This document shows, in pieces, positions 28,979-37,636 of a stretch of 64,000 bases of DNA (position 1 is the stretch's first letter; each line of letters begins with the position of its first letter). The notes under the pieces are model-generated. The model was not told where the DNA came from. It did no database searches and saw only the letters and a list, made by a program, of their open reading frames with translations. The DNA comes from PALSA-612 sp963755155. Lineage in GTDB: Bacteria; Actinomycetota; Thermoleophilia; Gaiellales; Gaiellaceae. The DNA lies in assembly GCA_963755155.1 (NCBI GenBank), contig CAVWIV010000007.1, positions 434,001-498,000 on the forward strand. The letters are read 5' to 3'. The position numbers and the translations under genes were made by a program.

Positions 28979-30130
28979 ATGGGTGAAGCGCCTTGGCAGA
29001 AGCTCCTGGCGGATGCTCGCGAAGCCTTCGACGGCGGTCAGGACTTCACGCTCGCCGTCGAGGAGGAGTTCGCGCTCCTCGACCCTGAGACGCTCGCGCT
29101 CGCGGCACACTTCGACGAGCTCAAGGCTGCGGCGAAGGGCACCGGGCTCGAGGAGCACCTGGTCGGGGAGCTCATCTCGTCGGAGGTCGAAGTGCGCACC
29201 GGGCGCTGCGAGACGTTCGCCGAGGCGGCCACTCGCGTCGTCGAGCGCCGGCGGCAGCTGTTCGAGCTCGCGGACGCGCATGACGTCCGGCTCGGCGCGA
29301 CCGGAACGCATCCGTGGAGCCCGTGGCAGGAACAGCGCATCATCGACACGCCCCACTACCGGCGTAACGACGAGATCCTCCGCTACGTCGTCTGGCGTAA
29401 CAACTCGTTCGGGCTCCACGTCCACGTCGGCATTCGCGGAGCCGATCGCGCGATCGCCGTCAACAATGCGCTGCGCGGGTTCCTCCCCGAGCTGCTCGCG
29501 CTCTCGGCCTCTTCGCCGTTCGTGGAGGCGGTGTCGACGGGCCTCCACTCCGCCCGCACGCAGATCTTCACGAGGATGTTCCCGCGCTGCGGCGTCCCCG
29601 ACCCGTACGACGGCTGGGCAGGCTTCGAGGAGTACGTGCGGACGCTGTACGAGACCGGCTCGGTCGACGAGCACACGCAGCTCTGGTGGAGCGTCAGGCC
29701 GCATCTCGGCTTCCCCACGATCGAGATTCGCATTTGCGATGCCCAGCCTCGCGTCGAGGAGGCGCAGTCGCTCGCGGCGTTCGCGTACGCCCTGACAGCC
29801 CGCATCGCACGTGCGGTTGACGAGGGGGAGCCGCTGCCCGATCACCCGCACCGCATGATCGAGGAGAACCTCTGGCGAGCGATCCGCTCCGGGCTGTCGG
29901 GCGACCTGATCGATCTGGGGACGCTCAGCGTCCGCCCCGCGCGAGCCGCGCTGGAGGAGCTCGTCGCGTGGATGCTGCCGGTCGCCGACGAGCTCGGCGT
30001 GACGCCGTACCTCAAGGTGCCCGGCGCGAACGCCGCCGAGCGGCAGATCGCGAGGCACGAGGAAGGGGCGACGCTCGAGGACATCTACGCCCAGCAGGTC
30101 GAGGAGACGCTCGTCCCGAGTATGCGCTAG
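28979..30130 (+). CDS. YbdK-type carboxylate-amine ligase (glutamate--cysteine ligase 2 family)
   Basis: ATP-grasp-unrelated GCS2-family ligase of 383 aa. Motifs: TLAVEEEFALLDPETLAL, VGELISSEVEVRTGRCETF, GTHPWSPW, VVWRNNSFGLHVHVGI, FPTIEIRICD. ATG at 28979 starts directly before this core. Family members form gamma-glutamyl-cysteine weakly; the physiological acid and amine are unknown in actinobacteria. Close behind the glycosyltransferase and likely co-transcribed, so it may amidate or acylate the same product (inference). Confidence 0.85.
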   Translation: MGEAPWQKLLADAREAFDGGQDFTLAVEEEFALLDPETLALAAHFDELKAAAKGTGLEEHLVGELISSEVEVRTGRCETFAEAATRVVERRRQLFELADAHDVRLGATGTHPWSPWQEQRIIDTPHYRRNDEILRYVVWRNNSFGLHVHVGIRGADRAIAVNNALRGFLPELLALSASSPFVEAVSTGLHSARTQIFTRMFPRCGVPDPYDGWAGFEEYVRTLYETGSVDEHTQLWWSVRPHLGFPTIEIRICDAQPRVEEAQSLAAFAYALTARIARAVDEGEPLPDHPHRMIEENLWRAIRSGLSGDLIDLGTLSVRPARAALEELVAWMLPVADELGVTPYLKVPGANAAERQIARHEEGATLEDIYAQQVEETLVPSMR

Positions 30131-30139
30131 GTTCGGTTT

Positions 30140-31366
30140 GTGTCAAAGCGCCGGATCTGGCCGCTCGTTGCGCTCGGGGTTATCGCGGCCACACTCGTCG
30201 CCGTCTCCCCGGTCGGCTCGCGCCCGGGAGCCGGGATCACGATCTCGGCCCGAGAGCCCATCACGGCGATGATCGGCGCACCCGATTCGAGCGGCATCTA
30301 CCAGTACGCGGTCGTCGTGTCGGCGCGGTTCAGCCCCGAGGTGCTCCACGACGACGCTCGCGTGAGCTTCACGCATCTCCAGGCTCCCGGTGGGGCGGCC
30401 TACCCGCCGTTCACTCTCCGCGACTCGGGCAACGTCGTGCACACGACCGCCGTCTACCAGCATTTCTTCGCCGCAGTCGAGGAGTCGCGCTTGCTCGTCA
30501 CCGCCAAGTGGAATGCGTGGACGCCCAAGCCGAGCGGCACGGTGTCTGGCACGAAGACGTCACCGGCGCACATCCTCAACGTCCCGAAGCGTGAGCCGGC
30601 ACCACGCCTGAGTCCCCAGGCGAAACAGAATCTCGCGCAAGACGCTCAACGGCTGTACCAGAAGTGCGCAATCGTGGGCGCGTGGTCGGCCGTGATCCCG
30701 GCCTTCGCCGGACTCGCCGCGCAGTACTGCGCGCTCGCCAATCGCGCACAACAGCAGGCACTCGACCCTGTGGACATGAACTTTCGGGCCATTGCGAAGC
30801 CGAAGACACTGCCTGCGCACAAGGTTGTGGCGAGCGAAGGGATCTCTCCCACCGCCGCGACGGCGCTGAACAAGTTCCTCGCGCTTCAGGCTAAGGAGAT
30901 CGGCCTTGCGGGCGCTATCGTCACGGCTTTCAATCGCTCCCAGGGCGCGCACGTGAGGAAGCAGGTCGAGTGGGAGAAGAAGCAGGTTCGAGCGGCCGGA
31001 ACGTACGCGGAGCAGTACGCGACGCTCATCCTCGCGGAAGTGAAGCTGAGCGCGAGCGTACGGCGCGCGTTCACGTCTCCCGCCAACGTCTCCGAGGAGC
31101 AAGCATTCGCATTCCAGTCCTCACTCATCGACGGCCCACTGCCGGCGCCGCTCGCGAGGAGCCTCTCGAAGCTCGGACTGACGAAGGCCGAGCTGAAAGA
31201 GGTCGAGGCACAACTGATCGTGAGAAACCACCCGTCGCTCTACGACGGGGATGTGTTCGCATTGGTTGTCGACCCTCTCCATCTGTCGATCCGGCGCCAG
31301 GTTGCCGCCGGTCTCAAGACCTTCGCCAAGAAGGCTGCCAAGGACCCGCTTAACACGGGCACCTAA
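30140..31366 (+). CDS. Exported hypothetical protein
   Basis: A 408-aa protein with a signal or N-terminal anchor (KRRIWPLVALGVIAATLVAV). Residues 35-150 are beta-rich, starting ITISAREPITAMIGAPDS. The remainder is helical, containing two cysteines (KCAIVG and QYCALA) and many Ala/Lys helices up to AKKAAKDPLNTGT. No family recognised. GTG at 30140 is 6 nt after TAGGTT. It precedes the NHL-repeat protein by 12 bp and is probably in the same unit; joint surface role is speculative. Confidence 0.6.
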   Translation: MSKRRIWPLVALGVIAATLVAVSPVGSRPGAGITISAREPITAMIGAPDSSGIYQYAVVVSARFSPEVLHDDARVSFTHLQAPGGAAYPPFTLRDSGNVVHTTAVYQHFFAAVEESRLLVTAKWNAWTPKPSGTVSGTKTSPAHILNVPKREPAPRLSPQAKQNLAQDAQRLYQKCAIVGAWSAVIPAFAGLAAQYCALANRAQQQALDPVDMNFRAIAKPKTLPAHKVVASEGISPTAATALNKFLALQAKEIGLAGAIVTAFNRSQGAHVRKQVEWEKKQVRAAGTYAEQYATLILAEVKLSASVRRAFTSPANVSEEQAFAFQSSLIDGPLPAPLARSLSKLGLTKAELKEVEAQLIVRNHPSLYDGDVFALVVDPLHLSIRRQVAAGLKTFAKKAAKDPLNTGT

Positions 31367-31378
31367 AAGGAGGGTGTT

Positions 31379-32551
31379 GTGAACGCTCGCAGGGGGACGA
31401 TCGGGATTGCGGCGACTGTCGGCGTCGCAGTCTGTGCGCTGATCGCAGCTGCCGCCATCGGCCCGTCATTCAAGGTCGCCGGCACATGGGGCGCGAACGG
31501 GAAGTCCAACGGGCAGTTCCTCGGCGCGTACGGCATTACGGCCGACGCGGCCGGGCTCGTCTACGTGGCCGATCGGGACAACCATCGCCTTCAGGTCTTC
31601 ACGGCGAAGGGCGGCTTCGTCCGCAAGTGGGGATCGCAAGGCGATGGCACCAGCCAGTTCGTGAACCCCCAGGACGTCGCCATCGGCCCGGACGGGAGCG
31701 TGTGGGCGGCAGATCTCAAGAACGGCCGTGTGCAGCAGTTCTCGAAGGACGGTGGCTTCGAGACCGAGCTCGGCACGCCGAAGCAGGCTCTTGGAGTGGC
31801 GGTCGACGCCGACGGCAACGTCTACGCTTCGACGGCCGGAGACAACATCCACGTGGTCGTGCGCTTCGACAAGACGCCGACGGGGTACTCGGGCGCGATG
31901 ACGTTCACCGGCGCGGTCGAGGCCCCGGGCGATGTCGAGGCCTCGCCCGACGGGAGCATCTACGTCACCGACGAGAGGACGCATGTCGTGAAGCGCTTCG
32001 ACGGCGCCGGCAAGCTCCTGAAGACGATCAAGGCCGGGCCGAGCTCACCGGCCGGCATCGGCGTCGACCTCGACTGCAACCTCTGGGTGACGAACATCTC
32101 GCAGCGGCGCCTCGACCGCTTCTCGCCGAGCGGCAAGCTGCTCGGCACGGCCTCTTCGCCCGACCTCATCGGCCAAGACGTCGCCGTCGGGCCGAAGGGC
32201 GACCTCTATGCGGTGCACACGAACCCGAGCAGCGTCGTCCGTTTCCAGGAAGGGAAGCAGCCGCAGGCGGCGGGGGTGCCGGGAACGATCGCCGTAAAGG
32301 GCGGCAGGGCGAACGTGAAGTTCGCGCTGCCGGGAGTCGCCTGCCCGGCGCAAGTGGCTGCCGTCGCGACGCTGAAGGGCAAGGGCGTCTCCGGCAAGGC
32401 ATCCGTGAAGGTCGCGGCCGGCAAGACGACCACGATCACGATGCCGGTCAAGGCGCCGAAGGGCAAGACAACGGCCGCGACGTTCACCGTCGTCCTCAAG
32501 ACGAACGGGCGCCCCACGACGCAGACGAAGAGCGTCAAAGTGAAGGCGTGA
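31379..32551 (+). CDS. Exported NHL-repeat beta-propeller protein
   Basis: Ribosome site AAGGAGGG and GTG at 31379. An N-terminal helix (GIGIAATVGVAVCALIAAAA-like) directs export. Residues 30-300 carry five to six NHL repeats with the repeating pattern G-x-V-Y-V-A-D-x-x-N-x-R-x-Q-x-F (for example LVYVADRDNHRLQVF, SVWAADLKNGRVQQF, SIYVTDERTHVVKRF). The C-terminal 85 residues are a basic Ig-like domain rich in K-T-T-T repeats, perhaps for wall binding. Function unknown. Confidence 0.8.
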   Translation: MNARRGTIGIAATVGVAVCALIAAAAIGPSFKVAGTWGANGKSNGQFLGAYGITADAAGLVYVADRDNHRLQVFTAKGGFVRKWGSQGDGTSQFVNPQDVAIGPDGSVWAADLKNGRVQQFSKDGGFETELGTPKQALGVAVDADGNVYASTAGDNIHVVVRFDKTPTGYSGAMTFTGAVEAPGDVEASPDGSIYVTDERTHVVKRFDGAGKLLKTIKAGPSSPAGIGVDLDCNLWVTNISQRRLDRFSPSGKLLGTASSPDLIGQDVAVGPKGDLYAVHTNPSSVVRFQEGKQPQAAGVPGTIAVKGGRANVKFALPGVACPAQVAAVATLKGKGVSGKASVKVAAGKTTTITMPVKAPKGKTTAATFTVVLKTNGRPTTQTKSVKVKA

Positions 32552-32584
32552 GCTAGCCCGCACGTAGCCCCGCCGGGTCGGTTA

Positions 32585-32626
32585 GGCTCCGGCCGTTAGT
32601 GATAGACATTCGGCTGCGCCGGAGCC
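32585..32626. terminator. Inverted repeat between NHL gene and hppA
   Basis: GGCTCCGGC (32585-32593) pairs with GCCGGAGCC (32618-32626) with a 24-nt loop. It could end the upstream transcript or act in the hppA leader. The rest of the 105-bp gap shows a GAGGGAGGG ribosome site for hppA. Confidence 0.4.
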
Positions 32627-32656
32627 GTCCGGCGTTGACTTTGTGAGGGAGGGCGG

Positions 32657-34708
32657 GTGCTCGTAGCAAGCTTCTTCATCGACCACGCGGTGCTGTTCGC
32701 GCTCGTCTGCGCCGGTATCGCGATTCTCTACGGCGTCTACCTCACGTTCTGGCTGCTGAAGCAGCCCCCCGGCAGCGAGCGGATGCAGGAGATCTCGCGA
32801 GCGGTTCAGGAGGGGGCGGCGGCGTATCTGAAGAAGCAGTACTCGACGATCGCCGTCGTGGCGATCGTCCCGTTCCTGCTTCTCGGCTTCTACACCGAGC
32901 TTGGTTGGGGCACCGCGATCGGCTTCCTCGTCGGCGCGGTGTTCTCTGCGGCCGCAGGTTTCATCGGCATGAACGTCGCCGTGCGCTCGAACGCCCGTAC
33001 CGCGGAGGCCGCCAAGAGTGGCGTGTCACCGGCGTTGAACGTCGCCTTCAAGGCAGGCTCTGTAACGGGTCTCCTCGTCGTCGGCCTCGGGCTGCTCGGT
33101 GTCGCCGGCTACTACTGGGTGCTCACGGACTGGCTCGGCAACAGCTCGGACTCTGCGATCGACGACCTCATCGGCCTCGCGTTCGGCGGCTCCCTCATCT
33201 CCGTCTTCGCCCGGCTGGGAGGCGGCATCTTCACGAAAGCTGCCGACGTCGGCGCCGACCTCGTGGGCAAGATCGAGGCGGGCATACCCGAGGACGATCC
33301 GCGGAACCCCGCCGTCATCGCGGACAACGTCGGCGACAACGTCGGCGACTGCGCGGGCATGGCCGCAGACCTGTTCGAGACGTACGCCGTCACAGCCGTC
33401 GCGGTGATGCTGCTCGCGACGGCGTTCCCCACGGACGAGCTCTGGCTCTTGCCGCTCGCGATCGGCGGTGTGTCCATCCTCGCCTCCGTCATCGGGACGT
33501 CATTCGCGCGCATCGGCCGCGACGGCTCGATCATGAACGCCCTCTACAAGGCGGTCCTCGTCGCGACGGTGCTGTCCGCGATCGGCTTCATCCCGGTCAT
33601 GCTCGCGTTCGACGACGGGAAGTTCGACTTCTGGCAGCTGTACGGGCCTGCGCTCATCGGCCTGGCGCTGACGTTCCTCCTCGTCGCCATCACCGAGTAC
33701 TACACGGGGACGCGCTGGCATCCGGTGAAGGCGATCGCCGAGGCGTCACAGACCGGGCACGCGACGAACATCATCTCCGGTCTCGCGTGGGGCATGCAGG
33801 CGACGGCGCTGCCCGTGATCGCCATCGCGGCGGGCATCGTCGGCTCCTACTACGCCGCCGGGAGCGATCTGTTCGGGATCGGCGTGGCCGTCATGGCGCA
33901 ACTCTCGATGACGGGGCTCATCGTCGCCCTCGACGCGTACGGGCCGGTGACGGACAACGCCGGAGGGATCGCCGAGATGGCCGACCTCGACGAGTCGGTG
34001 CGTGCGATCACCGACCCGCTGGACGCGGTCGGCAACACGACGAAGGCCGTGACCAAGGGCTACGCGATCGGCTCTGCCGGGCTCGCCGCGCTCATCCTCT
34101 TCGACGAGTACGTCCGCGGCCTCGGGGAGGAAGGCCTCATCGTCTTCTTCTCGCTGACCGACCCCTGGGTGATCGCCGGCCTGTTCATCGGCGGGCTCAT
34201 GCCGTTCCTGTTCGCATCGCTCGCGATGACGGCCGTAGGGAAGGCCGGCGGCGAGGTCGTGCAGGAGGTGCGTCGCCAGTTCCGCGAGGACCCGGGAATC
34301 ATGGAGGGGACGTCGCGGCCGGACTACTCGCGCGCCGTGAGCATCGTCACCGGGCGGGCGATCCGGCTGATGATGGCGCCGGCTCTGATTCCGATTGTCT
34401 TCCCCGTCGTCGTGGGGATCATCAAGCCGGAGATGCTGGGCGGCCTCCTGATCGGCACGATCGTCACAGGGCTCTTCCTCGCCATCGCGATGACGTCCGG
34501 CGGCGGCGCCTGGGACAACGCGAAGAAGCTCATCGAGGACGGCGCCTACGGCGGCAAGGGCTCAGAGGCCCATGCGGCGGGCGTCACCGGCGACACGGTC
34601 GGCGATCCCTACAAGGACACCGCCGGCCCGGCGATCAACCCGATGATCAAGATCGCGAACATCGTCGCCATCCTCATCATCCCGCTGATCGCGTCGATTC
34701 ACGGCTAG
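32657..34708 (+). CDS. hppA: Membrane-bound proton-translocating pyrophosphatase
   Basis: Couples pyrophosphate hydrolysis to proton export, 683 aa with about 16 membrane helices. Pyrophosphate/Mg site residues are in DVGADLVGKIEAGIPEDD, DNVGDNVGDCAGMAADLFE and the C-terminal GDTVGDPYKDTAGPAINP. The segment GNTTKAVTKGYAIGS has Lys at the position that is Ala in K+-dependent enzymes, which places it in the K+-independent subclass. GTG start behind a strong purine-rich ribosome site. Convergent with trkH. Confidence 0.95.
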   Translation: MLVASFFIDHAVLFALVCAGIAILYGVYLTFWLLKQPPGSERMQEISRAVQEGAAAYLKKQYSTIAVVAIVPFLLLGFYTELGWGTAIGFLVGAVFSAAAGFIGMNVAVRSNARTAEAAKSGVSPALNVAFKAGSVTGLLVVGLGLLGVAGYYWVLTDWLGNSSDSAIDDLIGLAFGGSLISVFARLGGGIFTKAADVGADLVGKIEAGIPEDDPRNPAVIADNVGDNVGDCAGMAADLFETYAVTAVAVMLLATAFPTDELWLLPLAIGGVSILASVIGTSFARIGRDGSIMNALYKAVLVATVLSAIGFIPVMLAFDDGKFDFWQLYGPALIGLALTFLLVAITEYYTGTRWHPVKAIAEASQTGHATNIISGLAWGMQATALPVIAIAAGIVGSYYAAGSDLFGIGVAVMAQLSMTGLIVALDAYGPVTDNAGGIAEMADLDESVRAITDPLDAVGNTTKAVTKGYAIGSAGLAALILFDEYVRGLGEEGLIVFFSLTDPWVIAGLFIGGLMPFLFASLAMTAVGKAGGEVVQEVRRQFREDPGIMEGTSRPDYSRAVSIVTGRAIRLMMAPALIPIVFPVVVGIIKPEMLGGLLIGTIVTGLFLAIAMTSGGGAWDNAKKLIEDGAYGGKGSEAHAAGVTGDTVGDPYKDTAGPAINPMIKIANIVAILIIPLIASIHG

Positions 34709-34726
34709 CCGCCCTCCGGGCCGAGG

Positions 34727-36259
34727 TCAGGCGCGCCAGTAGTTCCGGCTCAGCAACACGACGACGGGGATGATCTCCAGCCGGCCTAGCCACATGAGGC
34801 CGATCATGATCACTTTCGAAAGGTTGCTGAACGGCTCGAACGAGCCGAACGGCCCCGCGAAGCCGAAACCCGGGCCGACGTTACCGAGCGTCGTCGCGGC
34901 GGCGGCGATCGCCTCGAAGGGCGTGAGCCCCTGTCCCAGCCGAGCCGACTCGATCGCGAGGCCGGCCGCGCCCAGGACGAACAACCCGACGTAGAGGAGG
35001 ACGAACGTCATGATCGCGCGCAGTGTGCGCTCGTCCACGGCGACGCGATTGAGGCGAATCGGCTGCACGAGCTCCGGATGGACGGTCTGTACGAGCTCGC
35101 GACGCAACATCCGGCCTACGAACAGGTGGCGCACGACCTTGATCGACCCTCCGGTCGAGCCGGCAGAGCCGCCAACGAACATGAGCCCGATGAGCGTCAT
35201 GGCGGTGAGCGTGGTCCACGTCGTGAAGTCGGCCGAACCGTAGCCCGTCGTTGTCATCATCGACACCGCCTGGAAGACGGAGTGCCGTATCGCCGACTCG
35301 CCGCGCTCGATTCCGGCGACCATAAGCTCCATCAGCAGGATCGCCGATCCGAGCGCGAGCAACGCGAGGTAGAGCCGGAACTCGTCGTCGCGTGCCGCCG
35401 CTCGGCCATCGCCGCGCACGAACGCGCGATAGAGCAGGGCGAAGTTCACGCCGGCGAGGAGCATGAACAGCGCGATCACCCACTGCGACGCGGGGCTGAA
35501 CCCCGACACCGAGGTGCCGTGGGTGCCGAAGCCGCCGGTGGGAAGCGTCGTGAACGCGTGGGCGAACGCGTCGTAGACGCTCATCGCATCGTCCACGCCT
35601 GTCCAGGCGAAGATCGACAACACGAGGACCAGAACGCCGGTCAGGGCGATGTAGAGAACCCAGAGGCGCTGCGCCGTGTCGCGGATGGAGGTCGCCAGCG
35701 GCTCGAGTTCGGGCCCCGGCAGCTCCGACTCGAAGAGCTGCCTCCCGCCGACGCGAAGTCGCGGCAGGACGGCAAGTGCGAGCACGATGATGCCCATACC
35801 GCCAAGCCACTGCGTGAACTGGCGCCACATGAGCAACGACCGCGGCAGCTCCTCGGGCGCCGCGACGACGCTGGCCCCGGTGGTCGTGAAGCCGGACATC
35901 GCCTCGAAGTACGCGTTGACCGGGCTGCTCAGCGGTTCCACGCCGGACAGGACGTACGGCAGCGCGCCAAAACCGGCCGCGACGATCCACGTGAGCGAGA
36001 CGACGAGAAAGCCCTCGCGGATGCCCACCCGCTCCTTGCCGCGGGTGACGCGCTCGAGGGCCAGGCCGAACGCGGCCGCAATCGCGCCGGCCGCCAGAAA
36101 CGGCCAGAAGCGCTCCGAATAGCCGATCGCTACGGCCAGGGGAAAGAGCGCGGCGAGGCTCAGGTACTTCGTGAGCGCTCCGACGAGGTTGAGGGCCGCC
36201 GGGAGATCGACGCCCAGCCTCGGTGGACGTGGCCGGAAGCCCAGGGAGCTGGCGCTCAC
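34727..36259 (-). CDS. trkH: Trk/Ktr-type potassium uptake membrane subunit
   Basis: A 510-aa K+ channel-like transporter with four M1-P-M2 repeats. Selectivity-filter loops are visible: MSGFTTTGAS, LPTGGFGTHG, MTTTGYGSAD and TLGNVGPGFG, each with a Gly at the key site. GGSAGSTGGSIKVVR is the intramembrane gate region of repeat 3. Works with the cytoplasmic TrkA, whose gene overlaps it by 4 bp upstream. An N-terminal extension of about 20 residues precedes the first helix. Confidence 0.92.
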   Translation of the reverse strand: MSASSLGFRPRPPRLGVDLPAALNLVGALTKYLSLAALFPLAVAIGYSERFWPFLAAGAIAAAFGLALERVTRGKERVGIREGFLVVSLTWIVAAGFGALPYVLSGVEPLSSPVNAYFEAMSGFTTTGASVVAAPEELPRSLLMWRQFTQWLGGMGIIVLALAVLPRLRVGGRQLFESELPGPELEPLATSIRDTAQRLWVLYIALTGVLVLVLSIFAWTGVDDAMSVYDAFAHAFTTLPTGGFGTHGTSVSGFSPASQWVIALFMLLAGVNFALLYRAFVRGDGRAAARDDEFRLYLALLALGSAILLMELMVAGIERGESAIRHSVFQAVSMMTTTGYGSADFTTWTTLTAMTLIGLMFVGGSAGSTGGSIKVVRHLFVGRMLRRELVQTVHPELVQPIRLNRVAVDERTLRAIMTFVLLYVGLFVLGAAGLAIESARLGQGLTPFEAIAAAATTLGNVGPGFGFAGPFGSFEPFSNLSKVIMIGLMWLGRLEIIPVVVLLSRNYWRA

Positions 36260-37584
36260 AGCGCTCGCTCGACCTCGGCCGCCCGTGACGACTCGGTGAA
36301 GACGATGGCGCGGTCGCCGGCCTGCAGCACGTCGTCACCGTGCGGGAAGAGCGCCTTGCCGTCGCGGACGACCGCACCGATTAATGCCCCGGTCATCGGG
36401 AGGTCGCGGAAGCGCCGCCCGACGAGCGGGCTCTCGGGGCGGGTGATGACGTCGAGGACCTCGTAGCGATCCCCCTCGAGCATCGCCACCTGCTGCGTTC
36501 GCGGGTCGTGCGCGAAGCGAACGATCTCTTCAGCCGTCAGCAGCCGGGGATTGACCGCGACGTCGATACCAGCTCGTTCGAAGACGTCCGACGACGCCGG
36601 ATCGTGGACGATCGCGATCGTGAAGCCGACGCCGTGAATCTTCGCGAGCGTGGCCGCGTAGAGGTTCTTCGCGTCGTCGCGCATCGCGAATACCGCAGCA
36701 GCGGCCCCTCCAATGCGCTCTCGCTCGAGGAAGTCGGGGTCGAGCCCCGTCGCCTCGTAGACGCGCGCACGGGGTAGTTCCTCGGCGACGAGCCGGGCAC
36801 GGCTTGCCGACGGCTCCACCAGGCGGACGCCGATGCCCTGCCCGAGCAGCATTCGCGCGGTGGCAAGGCCAGCCCGACCGGCGCCGTAGATGACGACGTC
36901 CTGCACGCTGCGTCCGCCGCCGGGCGTCATGAGGCTGCTCCAGGCGCGGGCGGCCGCAGGAGAGCCGATGACGACGATGCGGTCGCCGATGCGGATCGAC
37001 TCGACGCCGCGGGGCAGGATCAGCCCGCCGTCGCGGATTATGCTCGCGACTTTCGAGTCGGGCGGGATCTTCGCGTCCTTGAGCGGAGAGCCGGCGACGT
37101 CCGGGCTCGCACCCCCTTCGACGTCGAACTCGACGATCTGTACCTGCCCCTCTGCGAACACGTCCGTCTGTCGCGCGGCGGGAACGCCGATCGTCGTCGT
37201 CACCGCGTGCGCCGCTTCGAGCTCGGACGAGACGACGAAGTCGACGTCCAGCTGGCGCTCTCGCCAGAGCTCGAGGTATTCGACGTTGGACGTACGGACG
37301 ATCGTCTGCGCGCGTGGTGCGAGTTTTCGGACAAGCATCGCGACAATGATGTTCGGCTCGTCCTGCGACGTACACGCGATGACGAGGTCCGCCTTGGCGA
37401 TGCCCGCGTCGTGGAGGGTCGCACGGCTGGCGCCGTTGCCCTCGACCGTCACTACGTCGAATCGATGCGACAGCGCGGTAAGCCGCGCAGGGTCGATGTC
37501 GAACACCGTCACTGCGTGCTCGTCGTGAAGCGCCTCGACGATCGTCGAGCCGACCTGGCCGGCACCGATGACGAAGATCCGCAT
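36256..37584 (-). CDS. trkA: Trk potassium system regulatory subunit TrkA
   Basis: 442 aa with two RCK units. N1 begins MRIFVIGAGQVGSTIVEAL (NAD(H) Rossmann loop) and N2 begins DVVIYGAGRAGLATARMLLGQG; each is followed by a TrkA_C domain (SPLKDAKIPPDSKVASIIRDG; SPLVGRRFRDLPMTGALIG). It binds nucleotides and gates TrkH, encoded immediately downstream with a 4-bp overlap. Start is ATG at 37584. It diverges from the APC permease at 37637. Confidence 0.93.
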   Translation of the reverse strand: MRIFVIGAGQVGSTIVEALHDEHAVTVFDIDPARLTALSHRFDVVTVEGNGASRATLHDAGIAKADLVIACTSQDEPNIIVAMLVRKLAPRAQTIVRTSNVEYLELWRERQLDVDFVVSSELEAAHAVTTTIGVPAARQTDVFAEGQVQIVEFDVEGGASPDVAGSPLKDAKIPPDSKVASIIRDGGLILPRGVESIRIGDRIVVIGSPAAARAWSSLMTPGGGRSVQDVVIYGAGRAGLATARMLLGQGIGVRLVEPSASRARLVAEELPRARVYEATGLDPDFLERERIGGAAAAVFAMRDDAKNLYAATLAKIHGVGFTIAIVHDPASSDVFERAGIDVAVNPRLLTAEEIVRFAHDPRTQQVAMLEGDRYEVLDVITRPESPLVGRRFRDLPMTGALIGAVVRDGKALFPHGDDVLQAGDRAIVFTESSRAAEVERAL

Positions 37585-37624
37585 CGCGCAGGCGGGAGGC
37601 TAGCCATCGCTCCGAGTGCGTGCG

Positions 37625-37630
37625 TAGAGT
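37625..37630 (+). promoter_or_regulatory. -10 element of the first APC-USP permease
   Basis: TAGAGT at 37625-37630 ends 6 nt before GTG 37637, in the 52-bp gap shared with trkA. There is no ribosome site, so the mRNA is probably leaderless. Confidence 0.4.
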
Positions 37631-37636
37631 GCGCCG

